Source: Bacteroidota bacterium
GTDB taxonomy: Bacteria > Bacteroidota > Bacteroidia > Sphingobacteriales > Sphingobacteriaceae
Direction: 5' to 3'
DNA length: 64,000 bases
Assembly: GCA_018828585.1 (NCBI GenBank)
Contig: JAHJVW010000034.1
Location: 46,341 to 110,340, forward strand
The notes below the pieces were generated by a model. The model saw only the letters and a list, made by a program, of their open reading frames with translations, did no database searches and was not told the DNA's origin. Shown one piece after another: positions 45,314 to 56,772 of this stretch. Every line of letters begins with the position of its first letter. Positions within the stretch are counted from its first letter, which is position 1. The position numbers and the translations under genes were made by a program.

Positions 45314-46993
45314 ATGGAATTAAATAAATACAGTAAAACATTTACGCAAGACAAAACTCAACCAGCAACCCAAGCCATGTTGTACGGCTTGGGCTTAACT
45401 ACTGAGGATTTAAAAAAGGCTCAAGTGGGTATTGCCAGTATGGGTTACGATGGTAACACTTGCAATATGCATTTGAACGATTTAGCCGCAATTGTAAAAA
45501 AGGGAGCTTGGGAGCAAAATTTGGTTGGATTAACTTTTAATACCATTGGAATTAGTGATGGCTTAACTAATGGTACTGAGGGAATGCGTTATTCTTTGGT
45601 ATCTCGAGATTTAATTGCCGATTCTATCGAAGCTGTTTGTGCTGGTCATTATTATGATGGCGTAATCGCTATTCCTGGGTGTGATAAAAATATGCCTGGG
45701 TCTATCATGGCAATGGGACGATTGAATCGTCCAAGTATCATGATTTATGGTGGAAGTATACATCCAGGACATTATAAAGGAGAGGAATTAAACATCGTTT
45801 CTGCTTTTGAAGCTTTAGGAAAAAAATTAGCAGGAAATATTTCTGATGAAGATTATCAAGGTGTGATTGAAAATGCATGCCCAGGTGCGGGTGCTTGCGG
45901 TGGAATGTACACCGCCAATACCATGGCCTCTGCTATTGAAGCAATGGGAATGAGTTTACCATATAGTTCTTCTTATCCTGCTTTAAGTGATGAAAAGAAA
46001 AACGAATGTTTAGAAGCTGGTAAATACATCAAGATTTTATTAGAAAAAGATATTAAGCCCAAAGATATCATGACCCAGAAAGCATTTCATAATGCTTTAA
46101 TTATTGTGATGGTTTTAGGAGGTTCTACCAATGCTGTTTTGCATTTAATTGCGATGGCAAAATCTGTAGGAATGAGCTTAACATTAAAAGATTTTCAGGA
46201 TATAAGCGACAAAACCCCTGTAATTGCAGATTTAAAACCAAGTGGCAAATACTTGATGGAAGATGTTCATCATATGGGTGGTATGCCTGCCATTATGAAG
46301 TATCTTTTAAAAAAAGGTTTGCTACATGGCGATTGTATCACCGTTACGGGAAAAACAATAGCAGAAAATGTTGCCGATGCTAAAGATTTAGATTTCGAAG
46401 AGCAGGATATCATCCGTCCGTTAGAAAAACCAATTAAAGAAACCGGACACTTACAGATGCTTTACGGAAACATTGCAACATTGGGCGCAGTGGCAAAGAT
46501 TAGTGGTAAAGAAGGGGAATCTTTTATGGGACCAGCCCGAGTTTTTGACGGTGAATTTGAATTAATTGCAGGCATATCTTCTGGGAAAGTTCAAGCTGGA
46601 GATGTGGTGGTGATAAAAAATTCGGGGCCAAAAGGTGCTCCTGGCATGCCCGAAATGTTGAAACCAACTTCTGCAATTTATGGCGCTGGATTAGGCGCTT
46701 CGGTAGCTTTAATTACTGATGGTAGATTTTCTGGCGGAACGCATGGTTTTGTAGTAGGTCACATTACGCCAGAAGCGGTAGAAGGCGGAAATATTGGGAT
46801 TATCCAAGATAACGATGTGATTGAAATTAGTGCCATTACAAATACCATTAATTTGATGGTGAGTGATGAAGAAATAGCAAGGCGAAGAGCAAACTGGATT
46901 AAACCCGGGCCTCGTGTTAAAAGTGGAGTCTTGTATAAATATTACAAACTGGTAAAAAATGCAACGGAAGGTTGCGTGACTGATGAAGATTAA
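45314..46993 (+). CDS. ilvD: Dihydroxy-acid dehydratase
   Basis: IlvD makes 2-ketoisovalerate and 2-keto-3-methylvalerate. The 559-residue Fe-S dehydratase has [32 protein letters not shown] (cluster Cys), [25 protein letters not shown] (second cluster Cys) and [23 protein letters not shown] with the catalytic Ser. The start ATG immediately follows the ilvE stop, indicating coupling. Confidence 0.97.
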   Translation: MELNKYSKTFTQDKTQPATQAMLYGLGLTTEDLKKAQVGIASMGYDGNTCNMHLNDLAAIVKKGAWEQNLVGLTFNTIGISDGLTNGTEGMRYSLVSRDLIADSIEAVCAGHYYDGVIAIPGCDKNMPGSIMAMGRLNRPSIMIYGGSIHPGHYKGEELNIVSAFEALGKKLAGNISDEDYQGVIENACPGAGACGGMYTANTMASAIEAMGMSLPYSSSYPALSDEKKNECLEAGKYIKILLEKDIKPKDIMTQKAFHNALIIVMVLGGSTNAVLHLIAMAKSVGMSLTLKDFQDISDKTPVIADLKPSGKYLMEDVHHMGGMPAIMKYLLKKGLLHGDCITVTGKTIAENVADAKDLDFEEQDIIRPLEKPIKETGHLQMLYGNIATLGAVAKISGKEGESFMGPARVFDGEFELIAGISSGKVQAGDVVVIKNSGPKGAPGMPEMLKPTSAIYGAGLGASVALITDGRFSGGTHGFVVGHITPEAVEGGNIGIIQDNDVIEISAITNTINLMVSDEEIARRRANWIKPGPRVKSGVLYKYYKLVKNATEGCVTDED

Positions 46994-47003
46994 AAGGTTG
47001 TTT

Positions 47004-47110
47004 TAACGATAGCAGCGGCATCCTTTTTTGTCATCCTGAGCGGAGTCGAAGGATAAGGCAAAAAAGATACAGCGAATAGCGTGTCCCGATAGCGGAAAAA
47101 CGCCAAAAAA
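47004..47110. repeat. Dispersed repeat of about 110 bp in the ilvD-ilvB gap
   Basis: It runs from TTAACGATAGCAGCGGCATC through GTCATCCTGAGCGGAGTCGA and AAAGATACAGCGAATAGCG to ACGCCAAAAAA. The copy at 54453-54566 is nearly identical and in the same orientation. Confidence 0.85.
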
Positions 47111-47131
47111 TATTATAAAATAAAATAAGTG

Positions 47132-48883
47132 ATGAACACACTTGAAATAAAAGATAAAAAAGAAAAAGAATCAGTTGCGGCTGCAGTTGCTACTGAGGAA
47201 TTATCTGGCTCTCAAATTTTACTGAAAGGATTAATAGCGGAAGGTGTAGATACAATTTTTGGTTATCCTGGTGGTGCAATTATGCCAATTTATGATGCGC
47301 TTTACGATTTTAAAAAAGAATTAAATCACGTTTTAGTGCGTCACGAGCAAGGTGCAACACATGCCGCTCAAGGTTATGCCCGTTCTTCTGGAAAAGTAGG
47401 TGTGGTTTTCGCAACCAGCGGACCGGGTGCTACGAATTTAATTACTGGAATTGCCGATGCGCAAATTGACAGTACACCAATGGTCTGCATTACCGGACAA
47501 GTGTTTGCTCATTTGTTAGGTACTGATGCTTTTCAGGAAACTGATGTGATCAACATTACTACGCCAATCACTAAATGGAATTATCAAGTAACGGATGCTG
47601 CTGAAATACCAGAAGTTTTGGCGAAAGCATTTTACATTGCAAAATCTGGGAGACCAGGACCTGTATTAATCGACATTACTAAAAATGCTCAAATTCAGAA
47701 AGTTGAATTTGAAGGATATGAAAAATGTAAGCACATCAGAAGTTATCGCCCTTACCCAATTATCAGAAATAAATACATCGAGCAAGCTGCCGAATTAATT
47801 AATAGCGCTAAGAAGCCTTTTGTATTATTTGGACAAGGCGTTTTATTGGGAAATGCGGAGCAAGAATTTAAAGCTTTTGTAGAAAAGTCAGGTATTCCAT
47901 CTGCTTGGACGATTATGGGGGCTGGCGCAATTCCCACTGACCATGAATTAAATGTGGGAATGTTGGGAATGCATGGAAATTACGGTCCGAATGTTTTAAC
48001 AAACGAATGTGACGTTTTAATTGCCATTGGGATGCGTTTTGATGACCGTGTAACTGGTCGTTTAGATAAATATGCAAAGCAGGCAAAAGTGATTCATTTA
48101 GATATTGACCCTGCCGAAATTGATAAAAACGTGAAAGCAGAAGTTCCTGTTTGGGGCGATTGTAAAGAAACTTTACCTCTTTTGACTGCTTTGGTTGATG
48201 AAAAAGTTCATACTGAATGGCTAGCTAAATTCAGAGAATACACCCAAGCGGAAGTTGACCAAGTAATTGATGCCGAGTGTAACCCTACTGAAGGTGAATT
48301 AACTATGGGAGAAGTCATTAATCAACTAAATATCCTAACCAAAGGAGAAGCGATTATTGTTACGGATGTTGGTCAGCACCAAATGGTGGCTTGCCGTTAT
48401 GCGAAACTGAATAATACCCGCAGTAACATTACCAGTGGCGGTTTAGGCACTATGGGATTTGCTTTGCCAGCAGCAATTGGCGCTAAATTTGGCGCACCAA
48501 ATAAAACAGTTGTTGCCGTAATTGGTGATGGTGGATTCCAGATGACGATACAAGAATTGGGAACTATTATGCAAAGTGGCATAGATATTAAAATCATCAT
48601 CTTAAACAACCAATTCTTAGGAATGGTACGCCAGTGGCAAGAATTGTTTAACGACAGAAGATATTCTTTTGTGGATATTACCAGTCCTGATTTTGTTGCC
48701 GTAGCCAAAGGTTATTACATTAGTGGACAAAAAGTAACGGAAAGACCGCAATTAGTGGATGCCCTAAAAACCATGCTCAATCATAAAGGATCTTACCTTT
48801 TAGAAGTGATGGTTACCAAAGAAAATAATGTTTTCCCCATGGTACCGCAAGGTTGTAGTGTTTCAGAAATCAGATTAAAATAA
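47132..48883 (+). CDS. ilvB: Acetolactate synthase, large (catalytic) subunit
   Basis: The ThDP enzyme condenses pyruvate (or pyruvate and 2-ketobutyrate). Visible are GVDTIFGYPGGAIMPIYDAL, VRHEQGATHAAQGYARSSG (catalytic Glu), GPGATNLITGIADAQ, FQETDVINITTPITKWNY, and the ThDP motif IGDGGFQMTIQELGT ... LNNQFLGMVRQWQ. About 583 residues. A GTG at 47129 just before the ATG is an alternative start. It lies 23 bases before ilvN. Confidence 0.97.
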   Translation: MNTLEIKDKKEKESVAAAVATEELSGSQILLKGLIAEGVDTIFGYPGGAIMPIYDALYDFKKELNHVLVRHEQGATHAAQGYARSSGKVGVVFATSGPGATNLITGIADAQIDSTPMVCITGQVFAHLLGTDAFQETDVINITTPITKWNYQVTDAAEIPEVLAKAFYIAKSGRPGPVLIDITKNAQIQKVEFEGYEKCKHIRSYRPYPIIRNKYIEQAAELINSAKKPFVLFGQGVLLGNAEQEFKAFVEKSGIPSAWTIMGAGAIPTDHELNVGMLGMHGNYGPNVLTNECDVLIAIGMRFDDRVTGRLDKYAKQAKVIHLDIDPAEIDKNVKAEVPVWGDCKETLPLLTALVDEKVHTEWLAKFREYTQAEVDQVIDAECNPTEGELTMGEVINQLNILTKGEAIIVTDVGQHQMVACRYAKLNNTRSNITSGGLGTMGFALPAAIGAKFGAPNKTVVAVIGDGGFQMTIQELGTIMQSGIDIKIIILNNQFLGMVRQWQELFNDRRYSFVDITSPDFVAVAKGYYISGQKVTERPQLVDALKTMLNHKGSYLLEVMVTKENNVFPMVPQGCSVSEIRLK

Positions 48884-48905
48884 CCACCCTTCAAATCAGA
48901 TAAAA

Positions 48906-49508
48906 ATGGATTCAAATATAGAAAAGAAGGAATTTAACATCACGGTTTATACCGAAAACCATGTTGGTCTTTTAAACAGAATAGCGATAATCTTTAGTCG
49001 TAGAAAACTAAATATAGAAAGTATGAATACTTCTCCGTCTGAAGTAGAGAGCATTCATCGCTTCAATATTGTGTTGGTAGAAACGGAAGATGTAGTAAGA
49101 AAAGTCGCTCGTCAATTAGAGAAGCAGGTGGAAGTTTTGAAAGTCTATTTCAATACAAACGAAGATGTGATATGGCAAGAATTGGCTTTGTATAAAGTGC
49201 CAACAGATGTAATTGCAGAGAAAGCGAGTGTAGAGCGTTTATTACGTCAATATGGAGCAAGAGCAGTCGTAATTCGTAAAGATTATACGGTTTTTGAAAC
49301 TACCGGACACCGCGAAGAAACAGATGCTTTAGTGGCTGTTTTACAACCTTACGGATTGATAGAATTTGTAAGAAGTGCGAGAGTTGCAATTATCAAGCAT
49401 TCCGATGGTTTCCATGCAAAACTACGTGAATTTGAAAGGCTGGAACCAGGTGAAGCCGAATTGGGAAACGAATATTTAAATCAAGGAGAAAAGATATTTA
49501 CAATGTAA
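48906..49508 (+). CDS. ilvN: Acetolactate synthase, small (regulatory) subunit
   Basis: The 200-residue protein starts with an ACT domain ([37 protein letters not shown]) that binds valine in known enzymes, followed by a second ACT-like half ([34 protein letters not shown]). It stimulates IlvB and gives feedback control. Pairing with ilvB is direct. The length is nearer the long form than the 96-residue E. coli IlvN. Confidence 0.95.
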   Translation: MDSNIEKKEFNITVYTENHVGLLNRIAIIFSRRKLNIESMNTSPSEVESIHRFNIVLVETEDVVRKVARQLEKQVEVLKVYFNTNEDVIWQELALYKVPTDVIAEKASVERLLRQYGARAVVIRKDYTVFETTGHREETDALVAVLQPYGLIEFVRSARVAIIKHSDGFHAKLREFERLEPGEAELGNEYLNQGEKIFTM

Positions 49509-49630
49509 GAAGTCTGCGGTCTGAGGACAGGAGTCTGAAGATTGGATTTAGAAAAATAAAATTATTAGTTAAACGATACAAAACTTCCGAATCGGAACTC
49601 CGAAATCGGACTAAAGAAAAAAAGAAAAAA
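49509..49630. other. ilvN-ilvC gap with short repetitive sequence
   Basis: The 122-bp gap contains short repetitive pieces (AAGTCTGCGGTCTGAGGA, TCCGAATCGGAACTCCGAAA) but no terminator or promoter that I can support. Confidence 0.35.
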
Positions 49631-51112
49631 ATGTCAAACTATTTCAACACATTACCACTTAGAGAAAAATTAAACCAATTAGGTGTTTGCGAATTTATGG
49701 ATAGCCGCGAATTTGCTGATGGCGTAAATGCTTTGAAAGGCAAAAAATTGGTGATCATTGGTTGTGGCGCACAAGGCTTAAACCAAGGTTTAAATTTACG
49801 CGATAGTGGTTTAGATGTAAGCTATACTTTGCGTAAAGAAGCTATTGAAGGCAAAAGAGATTCGTGGAAAAATGCTACCGAGAACAATTTCAAAGTAGGC
49901 ACTTACCAAGAATTAATTCCTACTGCCGACATCTTAATTAACCTAACACCAGATAAGCAACATACGGCAGTTGTTAAAGCAGTAATGCCTTTAATGAAAA
50001 AAGACGCTACCCTTTCATATTCTCATGGTTTCAATATTGTGGAAGAAGGTATGCAAATCCGTAAAGATATTACGGTAATTATGGTTGCTCCAAAATGCCC
50101 AGGTAGTGAGGTAAGAGCCGAATATGTGAGAGGTTTTGGTGTGCCTACTTTAATTGCTGTTCACCCAGAAAATGACCCACAAGGTAAGGGTTTAGCACAA
50201 GCGAAAGCTTATGCAGTAGGTACAGGTGGCCATAAAGCAGGTGTTTTATTATCTTCCTTTGTTGCCGAAGTAAAATCTGATTTAATGGGTGAGCAAACCA
50301 TTCTTTGTGGTTTATTGCAAACTGGTTCTATTCTTTCTTTTGATAAAATGATTGAAAAAGGAATTGATGCTGGTTATGCTTCTAAATTGGTACAGTATGG
50401 TGTGGAAGTAATTACCGAAGCTTTAAAGCAAGGCGGTATCACTGCCATGATGGACAGGTTAAGCAATCCTGCTAAAATCAAAGCTTTCGAAATTTCTGAG
50501 GAGATGAAAGACATCATGCGTCCTTTATTCCAAAAACATCAAGATGATATCATGAGTGGCGAGTTTAGCAAAACCATGATGGAGGATTGGGCAAATGACG
50601 ATAAAAACTTATTAAGATGGAGAGCTGAAACTGGCGAAACTGCTTTTGAGAAAACCCCTGCCGGTGATGTTAAAATTTCTGAACAAGAATATTTTGATAA
50701 TTATACTTTAATGGTTGCTTTTATTAGAGCAGGTGTAGAATTGGCTTTCGAAACAATGGTTCAGGCGGGGATCAAACCAGAATCTGCTTACTATGAGTCT
50801 TTACATGAAACGCCATTAATTGCCAACACCATCGCTCGTAAGAAATTGTTTGAAATGAACCGAGTGATTTCTGATACAGCTGAATATGGTTGCTATTTAT
50901 TTGACCAAGCGTGTAAACCATTATTAGCCGATTTCATGAAAAAAGTGGCTACTGATTTAGTAGGTAAAAACTTTAATGAAGGTAAAGATGGTGGAGTGGA
51001 TAACAGAAAATTGATTGATGTTAACGAAGCTATCCGTACACACCAAGTAGAAAAAGTAGGAGCAGTTTTGCGTAAAGCAATGACAGCTATGAAAGCAATA
51101 AAGACGGCATAG
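49631..51112 (+). CDS. ilvC: Ketol-acid reductoisomerase (class II)
   Basis: IlvC converts acetolactate to dihydroxyisovalerate with NADPH. At 493 residues it is the long class II form, as in E. coli, with two knotted C-terminal domains. [22 protein letters not shown] is the nucleotide motif; YTLRKEAI follows with basic residues for [19 protein letters not shown] and later [17 protein letters not shown] and [18 protein letters not shown] carry the metal ligands. Confidence 0.97.
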   Translation: MSNYFNTLPLREKLNQLGVCEFMDSREFADGVNALKGKKLVIIGCGAQGLNQGLNLRDSGLDVSYTLRKEAIEGKRDSWKNATENNFKVGTYQELIPTADILINLTPDKQHTAVVKAVMPLMKKDATLSYSHGFNIVEEGMQIRKDITVIMVAPKCPGSEVRAEYVRGFGVPTLIAVHPENDPQGKGLAQAKAYAVGTGGHKAGVLLSSFVAEVKSDLMGEQTILCGLLQTGSILSFDKMIEKGIDAGYASKLVQYGVEVITEALKQGGITAMMDRLSNPAKIKAFEISEEMKDIMRPLFQKHQDDIMSGEFSKTMMEDWANDDKNLLRWRAETGETAFEKTPAGDVKISEQEYFDNYTLMVAFIRAGVELAFETMVQAGIKPESAYYESLHETPLIANTIARKKLFEMNRVISDTAEYGCYLFDQACKPLLADFMKKVATDLVGKNFNEGKDGGVDNRKLIDVNEAIRTHQVEKVGAVLRKAMTAMKAIKTA

Positions 51113-51114
51113 GG

Positions 51115-51154
51115 CCTCATCCCCTCAATCCCCTTCTCCAAAAGAGAAGGGGGC
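51115..51154. repeat. Palindromic repeat, inverted copy after ilvC
   Basis: CCTCATCCCCTCAATCCCC, then TTCTCCAAAAGAGAAGG: the same element as at murG, murD and leuD but pointing toward ilvC. With the copy at 51205-51240 it frames the ilvC-ABC gap in opposite orientations. Confidence 0.7.
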
Positions 51155-51204
51155 GAAATGGAAAAGAAGAAAATAGAAAAATATAACCCAAAACATTCAA
51201 GCGC

Positions 51205-51240
51205 TAATTCCCTCTCCTTTGGAGAGGGTTAGGGTGAGGC
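51205..51240 (+). repeat. Palindromic start-codon repeat, copy at the ABC ATPase gene
   Basis: CCCTCTCCTTTGGAGAGGG, then TTAGGGTGAGGC, ending five bases before the ATG at 51246. Confidence 0.75.
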
Positions 51241-51245
51241 CAAAC

Positions 51246-52742
51246 ATGCAGAGACCATTGCTCCATATCCAAGATTTAAATCTCAAATACCAAAACAAAT
51301 TGGTATTTGATGATTTGAGCTGGGCTATCCAAAAAGGAGAACAATGGGTTTTATCAGGTATTAGCGGAAGCGGAAAAACAACTTTAGCGAAAGCATTTGC
51401 CGGTTTGGTAGATTATGCAGGAGAAATTGAAATCAATTTTGATATAGAAAGTAAACTACCTGCAAAAGTTTTATTCATTGAAAGCTGGTATCAATTTAAA
51501 AACATAGAAGGTGTTGCTAATTTTTACTATCAGCAACGTTATACAGCGCAACAAGCTAAAGATACTTTAACTGTAAATGCAGAATTAGCGCACTACGGTA
51601 AAGAGAATGATTTGGCTTTCGCCGATGTTGAACCGATTTTAATCGCTTTAAGATTTGCTAGCTTAAAAAACTCCCAATTGATTGAATTATCAAGTGGTGA
51701 GCATAAGAAATTACAACTGGTGAAAGCTTTATGGCTAAAACCTCAATTGCTAATTATCGACCAGCCTTATGTAGGTTTGGATGCAAAATCAAGAGAGAAA
51801 TTAAACATTTTATTAGATCAGGCTTGCGCCGATGGTGTTCAGCTGATTTTGATTTCTAATGAAGACGAATTGCCAAAAAGCATCAATCACTTTGCAGAAA
51901 TTGAAAACGGGAAATTAATAGAAATTTCAGCTCAAGAAATAGCTTTAGCAAAGTCAAATAATGAGTTGGGCGAAATTCCAGAATTTTTAAAAGAAGCTCC
52001 AGTTTATTCTTCCGATTTAATCGCGAAAATGGTTGACGTAAACATCAGCTATGGCGAAAAACAAGTATTAAAGAACATCAATTGGGAAGTAAAAGCAGGT
52101 GAGAAATGGCTATTGCAAGGACCCAATGGTTCTGGAAAGTCCACTTTATTGAGTTTAATCAATGGAGACCATCCGCAATCCTATGCCAACGAATTGTATT
52201 TGTTTGGTAATCCAAGGGGCAGCGGTGAAAGTATTTGGGACATCAAACAGCATATCGGTTTAATCTCTCCGGAATTTCATTGGTATTTTGATAGCTCTTC
52301 TACCGTTTGGCAAAGTGTGGCATCAGGTTTTTATGATTCTGTAGGCTTATTTCAGCAACTGCCTTATACCAAAAGTAAACAGGTTGATGAACTGATTGCC
52401 TATTTCGGCTTAACCGAAAATAAAAACGACCTATTGAGCTCACTCTCCTTAGGTAAACAGCGATTGGTTTTATTGGCCAGAACCATTATTAAAAATCCAG
52501 AATTATTGATTTTGGATGAACCTTGCCAAGGATTGGACCAACAACAAACAGCCCATTTTAACCAATTGGTAGATGAGCTTTGTACTAACGGAATGACCGT
52601 AATTTATGTCGGCCATTATGAGTCGCAATTACCTTCCTGTTTAGAGAAGAGAATTGTTTTGGAAAACGGTGAGGTTAAAAAGATTGAAAAAATCAAAAAA
52701 GAGAATCATAAAGTGCAAGCGCACTTAGAATTAATAGACTAA
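51246..52742 (+). CDS. ModF-like protein with two ABC ATPase domains
   Basis: The protein of about 498 residues has two ABC modules and no membrane segment. Domain 1: [19 protein letters not shown], signature [27 protein letters not shown]. Domain 2: [19 protein letters not shown], signature [27 protein letters not shown]. This is the layout of E. coli ModF/PhrA, whose role is poorly defined. I start it at 51246 ([11 protein letters not shown]); an upstream ATG at 51219 would translate the repeat. It ends two bases before leuA, so it is embedded in the ilv-leu operon. No permease is nearby. Confidence 0.85.
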   Translation: MQRPLLHIQDLNLKYQNKLVFDDLSWAIQKGEQWVLSGISGSGKTTLAKAFAGLVDYAGEIEINFDIESKLPAKVLFIESWYQFKNIEGVANFYYQQRYTAQQAKDTLTVNAELAHYGKENDLAFADVEPILIALRFASLKNSQLIELSSGEHKKLQLVKALWLKPQLLIIDQPYVGLDAKSREKLNILLDQACADGVQLILISNEDELPKSINHFAEIENGKLIEISAQEIALAKSNNELGEIPEFLKEAPVYSSDLIAKMVDVNISYGEKQVLKNINWEVKAGEKWLLQGPNGSGKSTLLSLINGDHPQSYANELYLFGNPRGSGESIWDIKQHIGLISPEFHWYFDSSSTVWQSVASGFYDSVGLFQQLPYTKSKQVDELIAYFGLTENKNDLLSSLSLGKQRLVLLARTIIKNPELLILDEPCQGLDQQQTAHFNQLVDELCTNGMTVIYVGHYESQLPSCLEKRIVLENGEVKKIEKIKKENHKVQAHLELID

Positions 52743-52744
52743 AT

Positions 52745-54253
52745 ATGTTACACGATCCTAATAGAATTTACATTTTCGACACTACGCTACGTGATGGTGA
52801 ACAAGTGCCCGGTTGCCAGTTAACTACTTCTGAAAAGATAGAGATTGCACTGCGACTGGAAGCTTTGGGTGTGGATGTAATTGAGGCAGGATTTCCGGTA
52901 TCTAGCCCTGGAGATTTCCAGAGTGTGGTGGAGCTTTCCAAAGCGGTAACTGAACCTATTATTTGTGCACTAACCAGGGCCAATAAAAATGATATTGATG
53001 TAGCTGCCGATTCATTGAAATATGCTAAGCGCCCTCGGATTCATACTGGAATTGGTGCATCAGACATGCATATTAAATATAAATTCAACAGCACCCGAGA
53101 GGCTATTTTAGAACGTGGCGTGGAGGCGGTAAAATATGCCAAGCAATTTGTAGAGGATATTGAGTTTTATGCTGAGGATGCTGGAAGAGCCGATGATGCT
53201 TATTTAGCACAAATGGTGGAAGCGGTAATTGCTGCCGGTGCAACGGTAGTGAATATTCCAGATACCAATGGTTACTGTCTGCCCGACCAATATGGAGCGA
53301 AAATCAAATATTTGATGGATCATGTTTCCAATATTGACAAAGCCATTATCTCTGTTCATTGCCATAACGATTTAGGGTTGGCAACTGCAAATACCATTGC
53401 AGGTATTCAGAATGGTGCCCGCCAAGCGGAATGTACCATTAACGGAATTGGGGAAAGAGCGGGAAATACTTCTTTAGAGGAAGTGGCCATGATTTTAAGA
53501 ACACATCAAACTTTAAATAAACACACCAATATCAACTCCAAACATTTTTATGAATTGAGCGGAATGGTGAGCAGAATGATGCGTATGCCGGTACAGCCTA
53601 ACAAAGCAATTGTAGGTAAAAATGCCTTTGCACACAGTTCTGGTATTCACCAGGATGGCGTGTTGAAGCATCGCGAGAATTACGAAATCATCAATCCTGA
53701 GGATGTAGGTATTGATCAATCTGCCATTATTTTGACAGCTAGAAGTGGTCGTCATGCTTTAAAACACCATTTAGAAAGATTAGGATATGTGATTGATAAA
53801 ATCAACTTAGATGATGTTTACGATCGCTTTTTAACCGTTGCCGATAAGAAGAAGGAAATTAGAGACGATGATTTGCTTTCGTTAATGAGTGACGCAACAG
53901 AAAGAAATTACAAAGAAGGTGTAACTGTGAAACTATTACAAGTGATGTGTGGCGATCCTTTAATTCCTACTTCCATGATTAAGCTTGATGTTAATGGAAC
54001 TTTACATGAAGCTGTTTCGTCTGGAAATGGACCTGTAGACGCCACTATCAAAGCCATCAACTCTATTTTAGATAAAGAAATTTCTATAAAAGAGTTTCAC
54101 ATTGATGCTATTGAAGGCGGAAGTGACGATGTGAGTAAAGTGAATATGAGGATCCAATATTTAGATAAGCGTTATAATGGCTACGGCTTCAGTACAGACA
54201 TTGTACAAGCATCTGCCAAGGCCTATTTAGATGCGGTGAATAAGTTTATATAA
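52745..54253 (+). CDS. leuA: 2-isopropylmalate synthase
   Basis: LeuA is the first committed enzyme of leucine synthesis. The 502-residue protein has the HMGL-type barrel with [59 protein letters not shown] and [15 protein letters not shown], and a C-terminal LeuA dimer regulatory domain from about 390 for leucine feedback. It is translationally close to the ABC gene before it. Confidence 0.95.
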   Translation: MLHDPNRIYIFDTTLRDGEQVPGCQLTTSEKIEIALRLEALGVDVIEAGFPVSSPGDFQSVVELSKAVTEPIICALTRANKNDIDVAADSLKYAKRPRIHTGIGASDMHIKYKFNSTREAILERGVEAVKYAKQFVEDIEFYAEDAGRADDAYLAQMVEAVIAAGATVVNIPDTNGYCLPDQYGAKIKYLMDHVSNIDKAIISVHCHNDLGLATANTIAGIQNGARQAECTINGIGERAGNTSLEEVAMILRTHQTLNKHTNINSKHFYELSGMVSRMMRMPVQPNKAIVGKNAFAHSSGIHQDGVLKHRENYEIINPEDVGIDQSAIILTARSGRHALKHHLERLGYVIDKINLDDVYDRFLTVADKKKEIRDDDLLSLMSDATERNYKEGVTVKLLQVMCGDPLIPTSMIKLDVNGTLHEAVSSGNGPVDATIKAINSILDKEISIKEFHIDAIEGGSDDVSKVNMRIQYLDKRYNGYGFSTDIVQASAKAYLDAVNKFI

Positions 54254-54626
54254 TTAGTTGATTAGGTAGTTGGTTTGTTGGGTGGTTAGACTTAAGGATT
54301 GATGAGGATAGTTCATTAATCGTTAATTGAAATTTAAAAACAGTTCGTCACCTCGAGGAACGAGAGGTCTCACAAATAAGTTTTCTCATAATATGGAAAA
54401 TTTGCGTTTGTGATGTCTCCTACCGTCGACATGACGAAGTGGTGAGTTTGCGTTAACGATAGTAGCGACATCCTTTTTTGTCATCCTGAGCGGAGTCGAA
54501 GGATAAACAAAAAAAGATACAGCGGATAACGTGTCCCGATAGCTATCGGGAAAACGCCAAAAAAATTAAATAAAATAGAGAAATGGAAAGATTGCTTCGT
54601 TCCTCGTAATGACATAAAACAATAAA
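54254..54626. other. 373-bp leuA-leuC gap made of repeats
   Basis: No gene is seen. It begins with TTAG/TTGG-rich simple sequence, then a GAGGAACGAGAGGTCTCAC-type piece and its partner TGATGTCTCCTACCGTCGAC, then the 110-bp repeat (54453-54566), and ends with GATTGCTTCGTTCCTCGTAA just before leuC. The gap is a mosaic of intergenic repeats inside an operon. Confidence 0.55.
54453..54566. repeat. Dispersed repeat of about 110 bp in the leuA-leuC gap
   Basis: It is nearly identical to 47004-47110, with the added palindrome CCCGATAGCTATCGGG near its end where the other copy has only CCCGATAGC. Confidence 0.85.
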
Positions 54627-56033
54627 ATGAGCAAAACATTATTTGACAAAGTGTGGGACGGTCACGTAGTCCGCAAGATTGAAGGAGGACCAGATGTGCT
54701 ATTTATCGACCGTCATCTGATTCATGAGGTGACCAGTCCGGTTGCATTTTTAGGATTAAAGAGTCGTGGAATTAAAGTGTTATATCCTGAGCGTACTTTC
54801 GCAACAGCAGATCACAACACACCAACGATGAATCAGCATTTACCAGTAGAAGATCAACTTTCAGCTAATCAGTTAAAAGCATTGGAATCTAATTCTAATG
54901 AATATGGAATTTCTCACTGGGGCTTAGGTCATCAAAAAAATGGAATTGTGCATGTGGTAGGTCCAGAATACGGCATTACCCAACCTGGTGCAACTATTGT
55001 TTGTGGCGATTCACATACTTCTACCCACGGTGCTTTCGGAGCAATTGCTTTTGGTATCGGTACTTCTGAGGTGGAAATGGTTTTGGCTACGCAATGTATT
55101 ATGCAACCAAAGCCTCAAAAAATGAGAATCAATATTACTGGTTCTTTGGGTTATGGCGTAACGCCAAAAGATGTGGCTTTGTTCATTATCTCACAATTGA
55201 CCACTTCTGGTGCTACAGGTTATTTTGTAGAGTATGCCGGAAAAGTTTTTGAAGAGATGACCATGGAAGGCCGGATGACGGTTTGTAATTTGTCTATCGA
55301 GATGGGTGCCCGTGGTGGAATGATTGCTCCGGATGAGACAACTATCAATTACGTAAAAGGAAGAGAATTTTCTCCAAAAGGCGAGGCTTGGGATAAGGCA
55401 TTGTCTTACTATAAAACTTTAAAAACTGATGATGATGCAGTTTTTGATAAAGAATATACTTTCGATGGCTCTTTAATTGAGCCGATGATTACTTATGGAA
55501 CGAATCCAGGAATGGGTATCGGAATTTCTAAAGATATTCCGGATGCTGGTTCTGTGGAAGGCGGCGTAAGCACTTACGAGAAATCTTTAAATTATATGGG
55601 CTTTAACCAAGGCGACCAGATGATTGGTAAACCGGTTGATTATGTTTTTATTGGAAGCTGTACCAATGGTAGAATTGAAGATTTTAGAGCATTTGCATCT
55701 ATAGTAAAAGGTCGTAAAAAGGCGGATAATGTGACTGCCTGGTTAGTTCCAGGTTCTCACATTGTAGAGGCTGCTATTAAGGAAGAAGGCTTATTGGATA
55801 TTTTCACTGAAGCAGGTTTTGTATTACGTCAGCCAGGTTGTTCTGCTTGTTTAGCCATGAATGATGATAAAATCCCGGCTGGAAAATATGCAGTGAGCAC
55901 TTCGAACAGAAACTTTGAAGGCAGACAAGGCCCAGGTTCAAGAACTTTATTGGCTAGTCCGCTAGTGGCAGCTGCAGCTGCGGTAACCGGAAAGGTTACC
56001 GACCCGAGAGAATTAATGATGGTTGAAGCGTAA
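54627..56033 (+). CDS. leuC: 3-isopropylmalate dehydratase, large subunit
   Basis: LeuC with LeuD isomerises 2- to 3-isopropylmalate. The 468-residue aconitase-type protein has [37 protein letters not shown] and the Fe-S ligands in [13 protein letters not shown] and [13 protein letters not shown]. It carries TATDHNTPT-like [13 protein letters not shown] near residue 60. Normal length. Confidence 0.97.
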   Translation: MSKTLFDKVWDGHVVRKIEGGPDVLFIDRHLIHEVTSPVAFLGLKSRGIKVLYPERTFATADHNTPTMNQHLPVEDQLSANQLKALESNSNEYGISHWGLGHQKNGIVHVVGPEYGITQPGATIVCGDSHTSTHGAFGAIAFGIGTSEVEMVLATQCIMQPKPQKMRINITGSLGYGVTPKDVALFIISQLTTSGATGYFVEYAGKVFEEMTMEGRMTVCNLSIEMGARGGMIAPDETTINYVKGREFSPKGEAWDKALSYYKTLKTDDDAVFDKEYTFDGSLIEPMITYGTNPGMGIGISKDIPDAGSVEGGVSTYEKSLNYMGFNQGDQMIGKPVDYVFIGSCTNGRIEDFRAFASIVKGRKKADNVTAWLVPGSHIVEAAIKEEGLLDIFTEAGFVLRQPGCSACLAMNDDKIPAGKYAVSTSNRNFEGRQGPGSRTLLASPLVAAAAAVTGKVTDPRELMMVEA

Positions 56034-56060
56034 TCCTTCGACTCCGCTCAGGATGACAAA
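56033..56060. repeat. Inverted fragment of the dispersed repeat after leuC
   Basis: ATCCTTCGACTCCGCTCAGG followed by ATGACAAA is the reverse complement of the central part of the 47004 and 54453 repeats. Its first base is the last base of the leuC stop codon. Confidence 0.75.
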
Positions 56061-56115
56061 TGGAAATGCAAAACATTAAATAACAAAAATATTAACATAA
56101 TTAAACAGACCGAAA

Positions 56116-56150
56116 GCTCTTCTCCCTCGGAGAAGGATTTAGGATGAGGC
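56116..56150 (+). repeat. Palindromic start-codon repeat, copy at leuD
   Basis: CTTCTCCCTCGGAGAAGG, then ATTTAGGATGAGGC, ending two bases before the leuD ATG at 56153. Confidence 0.75.
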
Positions 56151-56152
56151 TT

Positions 56153-56749
56153 ATGGCATACGATAAATTCGAAATATTAAAAAGTACAGCGGTTCCACTT
56201 CCTATCGAGAATGTGGATACTGACCAAATCATTCCAGCTCGTTTCTTAAAAGCAACAGAACGCGTAGGTTTTGGAGATAATTTATTCAGAGATTGGAGAT
56301 ACAACACAGATGGAAGTCCGAAAGCTGATTTTGTACTCAATAACCCTACTTATAAAGGAAAAATCCTTTTAGGTGGCAAAAACTTTGGTTCAGGTTCGTC
56401 TCGTGAACATGCGGCTTGGGCGATTTATGATTACGGTTTTAGAGCAGTAGTGTCAAGTTTCTTCGCAGATATTTTCAGAGGAAACTGTTTGAATATTGGT
56501 GTTTTGCCCGTACAAATCAGTCCTGCTTTTTTAGAGAATATTTTTACGGAAGTTCATAAAAATCCGGAGACGGAAATTGAAATTAATTTATCAGCGCAGA
56601 CCATTACACTTTTATCCACTGGCGAAAAAGAAAGTTTCGATATCAGCTCTTATAAAAAAGATAATATGATGAACGGTTTTGACGATATCGATTATTTGCA
56701 AAACATCAAATCAGAAATACAGGAATTTGCAGCGCAACTTCCCCTTTAA
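56153..56749 (+). CDS. leuD: 3-isopropylmalate dehydratase, small subunit
   Basis: The swivel-domain partner of LeuC, about 198 residues, has PLPIENVDTDQIIPARFLKA, FGSGSSREHAAWAIYDYG and FFADIFRGNCLNIGVLPV. I start it at 56153 (MAYDKFEIL). An ATG at 56144 belongs to the GGATGAGGC repeat tail and would add MRL. Confidence 0.96.
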   Translation: MAYDKFEILKSTAVPLPIENVDTDQIIPARFLKATERVGFGDNLFRDWRYNTDGSPKADFVLNNPTYKGKILLGGKNFGSGSSREHAAWAIYDYGFRAVVSSFFADIFRGNCLNIGVLPVQISPAFLENIFTEVHKNPETEIEINLSAQTITLLSTGEKESFDISSYKKDNMMNGFDDIDYLQNIKSEIQEFAAQLPL

Positions 56750-56772
56750 TATTCATTTAAAGCGCTCATTCG

